Source of the DNA: REEB426 sp964551975
GTDB lineage: Bacteria; Actinomycetota; Actinomycetes; S36-B12
Direction: 5' to 3'
DNA length: 10,610 nucleotides
Assembly: GCA_964551975.1 (NCBI GenBank)
Contig: CAZKFI010000074.1
Location: 1 to 10,610 of the forward strand
Part shown: piece by piece, positions 1 to 5,378 of the stretch
How the letters are laid out: every line of letters starts with the position of its first letter
Position numbering within the stretch: position 1 is the first letter of the stretch
Translations under genes and position numbers: made by a program
Notes under the pieces: generated by a model
Told to the model about the DNA's origin: nothing
What the model saw: the letters and a program-made list of their open reading frames with translations, nothing else
The model's database searches: none

Positions 1-2
1 TA

Positions 3-437
3 CCACCGCTCGCCGACCAGCTTGACGAATTGATAGTGCAGCAGGAACTCGACAATGCAGCTCAGGGCATTCTCGGCTACGTCGTGCGCTGGGTTATGCA
101 GGGTGTGGGCTGCTCCAAGGTGCCGGATATTCACGACATCGGTCTTATGGAGGACCGCGCCACCCTGCGCATCTCTTCGCAACTGCTTGCTAACTGGCGG
201 CTTCATGGCGTCCTTACCGACGCACAGATCGAGGAGGCCTTCCAGCGGATGTCTCTTGTGGTTGACGAGCAGAATTCCGGTGATTCGCAGTACCTGCCGA
301 TTGCCGGGCAATTGACAGCACCGGCGATGGTTGCGGCTTTGCGCCTAGTGCGAGAAGGCGCAGATGAACCTGGCGGTTACACCGAGCGCGTACTCACCGA
401 CATTCGTCGAACAGTGAAGGGATCCCAAACTTCATGA
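3..437 (+). CDS. glcB: Malate synthase G, C-terminal part (5' end outside window)
   Basis: The frame is open from the first bases of the window and ends with TGA at 435-437, giving the last 144 residues of a protein that is about 720 residues long in this family. Malate synthase G condenses glyoxylate with acetyl-CoA to malate and CoA in the cytoplasm (glyoxylate shunt and glycolate use). The segment carries the highly conserved C-terminal blocks of the family: QQELDNAAQGILGYVVRW, GVGCSKVPDIHDIGLMEDRA, LRISSQLLANW and the terminal GYTE motif. A TTG at 30 can be read as a start but lies inside conserved sequence, so it is not the true start. The stop overlaps the ATG of glcG (ATGA, 434-437), which implies translational coupling. 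Identification is by remembered family sequence; the catalytic TIM-barrel residues lie upstream of the window. Confidence 0.95.
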   Translation, partial: PPLADQLDELIVQQELDNAAQGILGYVVRWVMQGVGCSKVPDIHDIGLMEDRATLRISSQLLANWRLHGVLTDAQIEEAFQRMSLVVDEQNSGDSQYLPIAGQLTAPAMVAALRLVREGADEPGGYTERVLTDIRRTVKGSQTS

Positions 438-868
438 ATGCACAGCAGATGACTCTGGAAGTTGCCCAACGACTGATCGATAGTGCGCTTGATTACGCCC
501 GCGAACACTCGCTCAAGCCCCTCACTGTGGTCATCCTGGACACCGGTGGGCACGTGGTCGCTTGCGCGCGGCAGGACGGAGCCTCCGCCAAACGCTTCGA
601 GATTGCGCAGGGCAAGGCGCACGGAGCGATTGCCATGGGTGTGGGATCACGAGCACTCATGACCCGCGCCGAGAGTCAGGCGTATTTCATCGCCGCCTTG
701 CCCGCCGTCACCGGTCCTCTGATTCCCGTCCCGGGCGGCGTCCTGCTCTTCAGCAACCAAGGCCAACTCGTGGGTGCAATTGGCATCACCGGAGACACCA
801 GCGACGCCGACGAGGCCGCCGCCGTGGCTGCAGCGTCGGCGACGGGCCTGCACCCGGTAACAGGCTAG
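434..868 (+). CDS. glcG: GlcG/HbpS family protein (DUF336)
   Basis: A complete 144-aa protein of the usual GlcG/HbpS length. It has the family pattern: an N-terminal helix (LEVAQRLIDSALDYAREHSL), the strand TVVILDTGGHVVACARQDGA, FEIAQGKAHGAIAMG, the glycine/proline loop PVPGGVLLF and the C-terminal GAIGITGDTSDADEAAAV. The family includes the glc-operon protein GlcG, whose role is poorly defined, and the Streptomyces haem-binding sensor component HbpS. No signal peptide is visible, so it is probably cytoplasmic. The ATG overlaps the glcB stop by 4 nt, which strongly supports a shared transcript with malate synthase G and a role linked to glycolate/glyoxylate metabolism. Haem or cofactor binding cannot be decided from sequence. 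Nothing is odd about length or composition. Confidence 0.9.
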   Translation: MNAQQMTLEVAQRLIDSALDYAREHSLKPLTVVILDTGGHVVACARQDGASAKRFEIAQGKAHGAIAMGVGSRALMTRAESQAYFIAALPAVTGPLIPVPGGVLLFSNQGQLVGAIGITGDTSDADEAAAVAAASATGLHPVTG

Positions 869-1320
869 GCAGCGGTCGCCTTCCACCGATTGACCAGTTG
901 GTTGGACGGATGGAGAGGTCCCGAAGCACCTTGCGCTCTTGCACGGTCATTGACGGGTTGCTGCCCGGCCAGGTACGCGGCCACTCGTTGACGGAGAACT
1001 CACCAAGCTTGAGCACGATCATGTTGCGGGTCGCAGAACCACGGCTCGAAAACCACGGCTCGAAAACCACGGCTCGAAAACCACGGCGCGAAAACCACGG
1101 CGCGAAAACCACAGGTGCTGGTACCCTCACCGCCGGTACGCGCACCTAGAGGTTCGTGCTCTGCGGATCAGGAATTCAGTGCAAGGTTGAGGTGGTCTCA
1201 ATGGGTAACGTGAAGACACTGGTCATCAGCACACGCACCCGGCTCACGTCATCCGAATTCCCCTTCGTCGGAGTCGAGTCCCCCATCGGCTTGAGAACTC
1301 GCCATAGGTAGCCACTCACC
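869..1320. other. Gene-poor interval with tandem repeat and coding-like fragment
   Basis: This 452-bp interval separates glcG from the DUF1801 gene. Positions 869-1030 read on the - strand show an open frame with coding-like composition (GC at most third positions; peptide VNEWPRTWPGSNPSMTVQER), but the frame runs into antisense of glcG at one end and into the 14-bp repeat tract at the other. It looks like a gene remnant that I cannot name. Positions 1037-1112 are the tandem repeat. A possible 36-codon ORF (1201-1311, ATG to TAG) with a GAGG about 9 nt upstream has no recognisable content and is not called as a gene. No clear T-tailed terminator follows glcG. Confidence 0.5.
1037..1112. repeat. 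14-bp tandem repeat, five copies plus a partial
   Basis: Five head-to-tail copies of a 14-bp unit (AACCACGGCTCGAA) run from 1037 to 1106, followed by a 6-bp partial copy (AACCAC) to 1112. Copies one to three are identical. Copies four and five share a T-to-G change at the same position (GGCTCG to GGCGCG), so the array grew by at least two duplication steps. The unit length is not a multiple of three, so any frame through it gives a 14-residue periodic peptide rich in Arg, Lys and Thr (+ strand) or Trp, Phe and Arg (- strand). This suggests non-coding repeat DNA. There are no spacers, so it is not CRISPR. Its function is unknown. Confidence 0.95.
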
Positions 1321-1917
1321 ATGACCACTGCCCATCGACTCTATTTGGCTGCGCCGGACGAACATCGCCAGACGATGCTCGTTATGCGCGATCGAATACT
1401 CGAACTCCTCCCAAAAGCTCATGAAGTGGTGAGTTACGGCATGCCGGCATTTCGCATAGAAGGCGGAATTGTCGCTGGCATGTTGGCCAATAAGAAATTC
1501 GTTGGCTACTACCCCTTCAGCGGTTCCATCTTGTCCCAGTTCCCCGAAGAACTCGCGTCGTACTCGCAGACAAAGAGTGCACTGCACGTGCCACTCGGTA
1601 AGCCACTGTCGAAGACGCTGCTACGTCGCCTCGTGCGCGCACGGGTCAACGAGATAGCCGCAGATACAAAGCGTAAGCAAGAGCAAACGGTGTCATCGAA
1701 GCCTCCGACTGCTGCACAGGCCGATGCCTATTGGCAATCGCTGGGGCTCAGCGCACCAGCTCGCCGTGCCCTGGCAGCACACAACATTCGTCGGGTGACT
1801 GATCTCAAGCGTTGGTCTGAAGCAGACCTGCGTGCCCTGCACGGCATGGGACCGCACGCGCTGTCCCGGATTGACGCGGCCATGAAAGACGCAAAGGTGA
1901 CGTTCAAGCGAGGGTGA
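1321..1917 (+). CDS. DUF1801 (YdhG-like) protein with C-terminal helix-hairpin-helix domain
   Basis: A 198-aa protein. Residues 1-112 form a DUF1801/YdhG-like domain with the family blocks VVSYGMPAFR (about 37-46) and GYYPFSGSI (62-70). Some members of this fold are described as iron-chaperone-like, but the biochemical role is poorly established. After a polar linker (about 113-135), residues 136-198 resemble the helix-hairpin-helix module of the RNA polymerase alpha C-terminal domain: LGLSAPARRALAAHNIRRVTD followed by the hairpin LHGMGPHAL (173-181). DNA binding through this module is an inference. Only a weak AGGT (1307-1310) precedes the ATG. The last 14 nt overlap the 3' end of the convergent oxidoreductase gene. 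It could equally be annotated as a hypothetical DUF1801 protein. Confidence 0.85.
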   Translation: MTTAHRLYLAAPDEHRQTMLVMRDRILELLPKAHEVVSYGMPAFRIEGGIVAGMLANKKFVGYYPFSGSILSQFPEELASYSQTKSALHVPLGKPLSKTLLRRLVRARVNEIAADTKRKQEQTVSSKPPTAAQADAYWQSLGLSAPARRALAAHNIRRVTDLKRWSEADLRALHGMGPHALSRIDAAMKDAKVTFKRG

Positions 1918-2269
1918 TGGTGATCCCCATGCGGTCGTCCTTGCCACGCCGGGTGAGCAGCCACCCAAGCAGTCCGTACCGCTTGCGGATGAGCGACGTC
2001 GTGCGCTCTGTCTGCTGCGGATCCTGCAGGCTCGCCCTGCCCGATACCTGCTCACCCTTCAGGCGGCCCCGGGCATCACAGGGGGCTAGCAGGACCTCGG
2101 AGTTATTACGAATTCGCTTGACCTTGCCAGAGGATGCCTGCGTGGTCACCAAGAGCTGATCACCATCACGAACGAGCCACACCGGAGTGGCCACTGACGT
2201 TCCGTCGCGGCGCTGCGTGGTCAAGGACAGGTACTTACTACGTCCGATTTCATCCAAGTGCTTATTCAC
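1904..2269 (-). CDS. PPOX-class, probably F420-dependent oxidoreductase (Rv2061-like)
   Basis: A 121-aa protein of the split-barrel flavin/deazaflavin-binding fold. The pattern fits the Rv2061-like PPOX group: YLSLTTQRRDGTSVATPVW (13-31), the beta hairpin DGDQLLVTT, SGKVKRIRNN (47-56, basic residues that in relatives contact cofactor phosphates) and VLLAPCDARGR (59-69). Members are small cytoplasmic oxidoreductases, many using F420, with mostly unknown substrates. The start is GTG at 2269-2267, only 3 nt after the stop of the upstream winged helix-PAS gene, so the two form an operon and are probably translationally coupled. The 3' end overlaps the convergent DUF1801 gene by 14 nt. F420 rather than FMN use is inferred from family resemblance. 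Confidence 0.88.
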   Translation of the reverse strand: MNKHLDEIGRSKYLSLTTQRRDGTSVATPVWLVRDGDQLLVTTQASSGKVKRIRNNSEVLLAPCDARGRLKGEQVSGRASLQDPQQTERTTSLIRKRYGLLGWLLTRRGKDDRMGITITLA

Positions 2270-2272
2270 GGA

Positions 2273-3091
2273 TCATGTCTCCAGCCGAGGGGCTTTCAGT
2301 CTATGCAGCGGCATCCCATGCTCCTGGAGTCCGGATCCAGGTTCAAGGGGTGGCTCATCTCGGCGTTTCTGTGTAGCCATCAACTCAGTAGGACCTGACC
2401 CCCGGGGCAGCCGCCATTCAGCAACAACCCCGTCCAGATGACCATGCTGATCGCGGTCCAACGTAATCGACGCAAAGACCTTCACAACCGTCCCGTCACG
2501 GGCGACCGCATCGAACCATCCCTGCAGGGCCACGGTGCTCCCCGAGCGGAGCTGCTTCAGGAATGCGATCACAGCCGGCAGATCCAGACCACCTGGCGAG
2601 AAGTGGGTACCGACGATTTCCTCAGGCTGCCACCCCAAGACTGGGATTGATGGAGTGACGATGCGCAGTAAAAGTTGGCGGTCATAGAGCAAGGACACCT
2701 TCAGCGTCGCCGGATCATCACTGTGCTCCTCCGACAGCCCGGGTGGTTCGGTGCTGCTGCTTGGACGAGTCTCACCTGGATCCGGATCGAAGCGATACCC
2801 GTACCCCCGCACGGTGACGATATAGCGGGGTTTACCACCGGATTCCCCCAATTTGTGGCGCAGTCGACTGATGGTGACCTGCAGGGGCGTGGTGTCCGAC
2901 CACCACTGAGCTCCCCACATTGCTTGCAGAAGGTCACGATTGCTGATGGCCGCTCCGGAACGGTCCACGAGAGTCATCAGCAAGTCGAATTCCGATCGCG
3001 TCAGGCCGATGGGTCTATTTCCCATGGTCACCAAGCGCGCCCCTTGGTCAATGGTCAGGCTGCCGAATCTGCGCAGGCGAACACCAGTCAC
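2273..3091 (-). CDS. OmpR/PhoB-type winged-helix regulator with PAS-like sensor domain, no receiver
   Basis: A 272-aa protein from the GTG at 3091. Residues about 5-102 are a PhoB/OmpR-type winged helix: LTRSEFDLLMTLVDRSG, the recognition-helix region TTPLQVTISRLRHKLGE and the wing YIVTVRGYGYRF. No phospho-acceptor receiver domain precedes it. After a Ser/Pro/Glu linker, residues about 131-228 look like a PAS domain: VSLLYDRQLLLRIVTPSI, LGWQPEEIVGTHF, then FDAVARDGTVVKVFASITLD. The tail (229-272) is charged and low-complexity. The architecture suggests a one-component regulator whose DNA binding is set by a PAS ligand or redox cue. A TTG at 3100 would add three residues, but the GTG is chosen because GGGGGAG lies 9 nt upstream of it. 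It is the first gene of an operon with the PPOX oxidoreductase. The PAS call is by fold pattern, without a visible cofactor residue. Confidence 0.82.
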   Translation of the reverse strand: MTGVRLRRFGSLTIDQGARLVTMGNRPIGLTRSEFDLLMTLVDRSGAAISNRDLLQAMWGAQWWSDTTPLQVTISRLRHKLGESGGKPRYIVTVRGYGYRFDPDPGETRPSSSTEPPGLSEEHSDDPATLKVSLLYDRQLLLRIVTPSIPVLGWQPEEIVGTHFSPGGLDLPAVIAFLKQLRSGSTVALQGWFDAVARDGTVVKVFASITLDRDQHGHLDGVVAEWRLPRGSGPTELMATQKRRDEPPLEPGSGLQEHGMPLHRLKAPRLET

Positions 3092-3100
3092 TGCAATCAA

Positions 3101-3107
3101 CTCCCCC
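3101..3107 (-). promoter_or_regulatory. Ribosome binding site that sets the regulator start
   Basis: GGGGGAG on the - strand lies 9 nt upstream of the GTG at 3091 but directly abuts the TTG at 3100. Normal Shine-Dalgarno spacing therefore favours the GTG as the true start of the winged helix-PAS gene. Confidence 0.6.
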
Positions 3108-3189
3108 GTGCACCTGCCGCTAGGAGGACCCCCCCCCGCCGATGCTCAATGCATCATGTCGCGCAGGCCTGACAGACGGCTTGGCATTG

Positions 3190-3374
3190 TCAGCGTGCTG
3201 TCACGATGGCTCAACACTGTCGAACAGCTCGTGGTCGGTGCCGGCCGCGGCAGCGACCTGGTACCTGACGCACACCTGGCAGCACTGGCCCTTGAGCATG
3301 GCGGAACCGTCTATTCGCAGGACGCAGATTTCGCCAGATTCCGCGGGAATCGCTGGGTCGACCCCACGGCCTAG
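3190..3374 (+). pseudogene. VapC-type PIN-domain toxin remnant, 5' truncated
   Basis: The C-terminal half of a PIN-domain ribonuclease of the VapC toxin family is readable in one frame, ending in TAG at 3372-3374. The stretch from about WLNTVEQLVVGAGRG contains the late PIN motif LVPDAHLAALALEHGGTVYS with its metal-binding Asp, followed by QDADFARF (another conserved Asp) and the terminal GNRWVDPTA. A typical VapC is about 125-145 residues, but recognisable sequence here covers only about 55-60. The first half, with its essential N-terminal Asp, is missing. The frame stays open upstream, but only as antisense of the regulator gene. An in-frame ATG at 3156 would give 72 aa without the N-terminal active site. 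No VapB antitoxin gene is visible next to it. It is most likely an inactive relic. Confidence 0.75.
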
Positions 3375-3415
3375 TCAAGGCCGTAATCGACGCCCGTCGG
3401 GCAGCCGAAGCCTGC

Positions 3416-3421
3416 TAGCCT
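3416..3421 (+). promoter_or_regulatory. Possible -10 element for the leuA leader transcript
   Basis: TAGCCT fits the actinobacterial -10 pattern TAnnnT and lies 9 nt before the leader-peptide ATG at 3431, allowing a near-leaderless leader mRNA. No good -35 is visible at 17-18 bp, so this is tentative. Confidence 0.3.
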
Positions 3422-3430
3422 GTGCACGTT

Positions 3431-3472
3431 ATGGCAGCGCGACTCCTGCTTCTTCGCCGCGGCGAGGCCTGA
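3431..3472 (+). CDS. Leucine-rich leader peptide of leuA
   Basis: A 13-codon ORF (ATG 3431, TGA 3470-3472) encodes MAARLLLLRRGEA. Four consecutive leucine codons (CTC CTG CTT CTT, 3443-3454) precede the left arm of an RNA stem. It sits 71 nt upstream of leuA. Runs of codons for the pathway end product in a short ORF are the hallmark of ribosome-mediated leader control: scarcity of charged Leu-tRNA would stall the ribosome at 3443-3454. The mRNA footprint of that stalled ribosome would reach into the stem arm at 3457-3467 and open it. No Shine-Dalgarno precedes the ATG, so leaderless or near-leaderless translation is likely. Confidence 0.85.
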   Translation: MAARLLLLRRGEA

Positions 3473-3512
3473 TACCGGCCACCTCGTCGCGGGATTCGAC
3501 GTTCCGCCGGTA
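3457..3512 (+). ncRNA. LEU-element pseudoknot in the leuA mRNA leader
   Basis: Stem 1 pairs 3457-3467 (CCGCGGCGAGG) with 3482-3492 (CCTCGTCGCGG): 11 bp with one G-U pair. Its 14-nt loop contains TACCGGC (3473-3479), which is perfectly complementary to GCCGGTA at 3506-3512 downstream of stem 1. The two helices therefore form an H-type pseudoknot. A conserved pseudoknot called the LEU element is described upstream of leuA in most Actinobacteria, and this one has the same position and topology. Stem 1 overlaps the last codons of the leader ORF, so leader translation and folding exclude each other. No terminator-like U tract follows, so effects on translation or on early transcription are both possible. 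Confidence 0.8.
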
Positions 3513-3543
3513 GACCCGGACCCCATCGAATCCAGGAGAAGCC

Positions 3544-5307
3544 ATGAGCAGCACGTTCGACCGCGACACCCCGTACCAAGTGCGCAACGCCCAAAAACCC
3601 TCACCGATGGCCTTCGACAGGTATCGCGCGTATCCGCAGATCGACATTCCTGACCGCACCTGGCCGAATCGGGTCATGACCCAGGCGCCGCGTTGGTGCG
3701 CCGTGGATCTGCGTGACGGCAATCAGGCGTTGATCGATCCGATGACCCCGGCCCGCAAGTTGCGCATGTTCCAACTGTTGGTCCAGATGGGCTACAAGGA
3801 GATCGAGGTTGGCTTTCCGTCGGCCTCCCAGACGGACTTCGATTTTGTTCGACTACTCATCGAAGATGACCTGATTCCCGATGACGTAGTCATCCAGGTG
3901 CTCACTCAGTCACGGGAGCAGTTGATCGAGCGCACATTCGAGGCGATTCGTGGAGCCGATCAGGCCGTGGTGCACCTCTACAACTCGACGTCCACCCTCC
4001 AGCGTCGGGTGGTGTTCGGCCTAGACGAGGCCGGCATCACCGACATCGCCGTGCACGGCGCGCAACTGTGCGCCAAGTTCGCCGAGCAGGTTAGTAACCG
4101 CACTGACGTGTACTTCGAATACTCCCCCGAGTCCTACACGGGCACCGAACTGCCCTTCGCGCTCGCGGTGTGCGAGGCCGTGAACGATGTTTGGCAACCA
4201 ACGCCGGATCGCAAAGTCATTCTCAACCTGCCCGCAACGGTGGAGATGGCTACGCCAAACATCTATGCGGATTCCATCGAATGGATGCACCGCAATTTGA
4301 GCCGACGAGACTCAATCGTGCTCTCCCTGCACCCGCACAACGACCGTGGAACAGCAGTCGCCGCGGCGGAGTTGGGTTACCTGGCTGGCGCAGATCGGAT
4401 CGAAGGTTGCCTCTTCGGCAACGGTGAGCGCACCGGCAATGTCTGCCTGGTCACCTTGGGGATGAACCTGTTCAGCCAGGGCATCGACCCTCAGATCGAC
4501 TTCCGCGACATCGACGAGATTCGCCGAACGGTGGAGTACTGCAACCAGATTCCCGTGCCCGAGCGGCATCCCTACGGCGGTGACCTCGTCTACACCGCCT
4601 TTTCGGGTTCCCACCAGGACGCGATCAATAAGGGCCTGCGGGCCATGGAAGTCGACGCTGCAGCCGCCGGTGTTTCCGTTGATCAGTTCCGCTGGGAGGT
4701 TCCCTACCTGCCCATTGACCCGCAGGATGTCGGTCGCACCTACGAGGCAGTGATCCGGGTGAACTCGCAGTCCGGCAAGGGCGGTGTCGCTTACATCATG
4801 CGTACCGAGCACAAGCTTGAGCTGCCCCGACGCCTGCAGATTGAGTTCTCTCAGGTCATCCAGCAGCGAACTGACACTCAAGGCGGTGAGGTCACTGCTG
4901 ATGAGATGTGGGGCATCTTTTCCGCGGAGTACCTACCCGACCCAGCGGCCCCCTGGGGGCGCTTCGCGCTGCGTTCGGTGCGGCAGGAATCGGCGGTCGA
5001 CGGGGACACCACGGTCGATGTCATTTTGGACGACAACGGCACAGAGGTTCCGCTCACCGGCACTGGCAACGGTCCGATCGCCGCGTTCTGCGCCGCCCTA
5101 GCAACCCATGGGATTGATGTCCGAGTCTTGGACTACGCCGAGCACGCGATGTCGGCTGGAGGCGACGCACTGGCCGCCTCCTACCTGGAATGCGCGGTGG
5201 ACGGGCAGGTGCTGTGGGGCGTTGGGATCGATCCGTCGATCACCACGTCGTCCTTGAAGGCAATCGTGAGCGCCGTGAATCGCGGACAACGTAACGCAGC
5301 CGCGTAG
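3544..5307 (+). CDS. leuA: 2-isopropylmalate synthase (long actinobacterial form)
   Basis: A 587-aa enzyme of the length typical for the type 2 LeuA of Actinobacteria. It condenses acetyl-CoA with 2-oxoisovalerate (3-methyl-2-oxobutanoate) to 2-isopropylmalate, the committed step of leucine synthesis, in the cytoplasm. The TIM-barrel domain carries the metal and substrate motif DLRDGNQAL (55-63), the metal-binding HPHND (263-267) and GNGERTGN (292-299). It is followed by a linker subdomain (HPYGGDLVYTAFSGSHQDAI) and a C-terminal regulatory domain (about 445-587) of the kind that binds leucine for feedback inhibition. The start is ATG 3544, with AGGAGA (3534-3539) at good spacing. It is preceded by the leucine leader peptide and pseudoknot, and followed within about 20 nt by a long hairpin. 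It is monocistronic in this window. Confidence 0.97.
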   Translation: MSSTFDRDTPYQVRNAQKPSPMAFDRYRAYPQIDIPDRTWPNRVMTQAPRWCAVDLRDGNQALIDPMTPARKLRMFQLLVQMGYKEIEVGFPSASQTDFDFVRLLIEDDLIPDDVVIQVLTQSREQLIERTFEAIRGADQAVVHLYNSTSTLQRRVVFGLDEAGITDIAVHGAQLCAKFAEQVSNRTDVYFEYSPESYTGTELPFALAVCEAVNDVWQPTPDRKVILNLPATVEMATPNIYADSIEWMHRNLSRRDSIVLSLHPHNDRGTAVAAAELGYLAGADRIEGCLFGNGERTGNVCLVTLGMNLFSQGIDPQIDFRDIDEIRRTVEYCNQIPVPERHPYGGDLVYTAFSGSHQDAINKGLRAMEVDAAAAGVSVDQFRWEVPYLPIDPQDVGRTYEAVIRVNSQSGKGGVAYIMRTEHKLELPRRLQIEFSQVIQQRTDTQGGEVTADEMWGIFSAEYLPDPAAPWGRFALRSVRQESAVDGDTTVDVILDDNGTEVPLTGTGNGPIAAFCAALATHGIDVRVLDYAEHAMSAGGDALAASYLECAVDGQVLWGVGIDPSITTSSLKAIVSAVNRGQRNAAA

Positions 5308-5327
5308 GGATTAGGCGTAGGCACTGG

Positions 5328-5378
5328 GTGTGGGTACTGAAGGCGTAGGCCACCGGCCTACGCCTTCAGTACCCACAC
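5328..5378. terminator. Perfect 24-bp hairpin between leuA and the VTT gene, likely bidirectional terminator
   Basis: Arms 5328-5351 and 5355-5378 are exact reverse complements (24 bp) around a 3-nt loop (ACC). The hairpin starts 20 nt after the leuA stop. Its right arm is the last six codons and stop of the convergent VTT-domain gene (VWVLKA-stop) plus 3 nt. Neither side has an obvious T tract, so termination would be of the U-less type often seen in GC-rich actinobacteria. Confidence 0.75.

Noticed and set aside
1037..1112. Possible CRISPR array
   Set aside because: The 14-bp units abut directly with no spacers, and no cas genes are near.
562..1149. A 195-codon + strand ORF spanning the end of glcG and the repeat tract
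   Set aside because: It runs out of frame through glcG and reads an Arg-rich translation; its tail is only the 14-bp repeat read in successive frames.
1201..1311. A 36-codon ORF with a GAGG upstream
   Set aside because: It has no recognisable motif, an ordinary composition and no coupling to the next gene; chance is a sufficient explanation.
2675..3172. A 165-codon + strand ORF opposite the regulator gene
   Set aside because: It is antisense to the winged-helix and PAS coding sequence, with no recognisable domain or ribosome binding site.
3393..3403. GCCC-GTC-GGGC hairpin as terminator of the vapC remnant
   Set aside because: A four-base stem with no U tract is too weak to call.
4312..4881. 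A 189-codon - strand ORF inside leuA
   Set aside because: It is an antisense shadow of a conserved enzyme gene, as expected in high-GC DNA.
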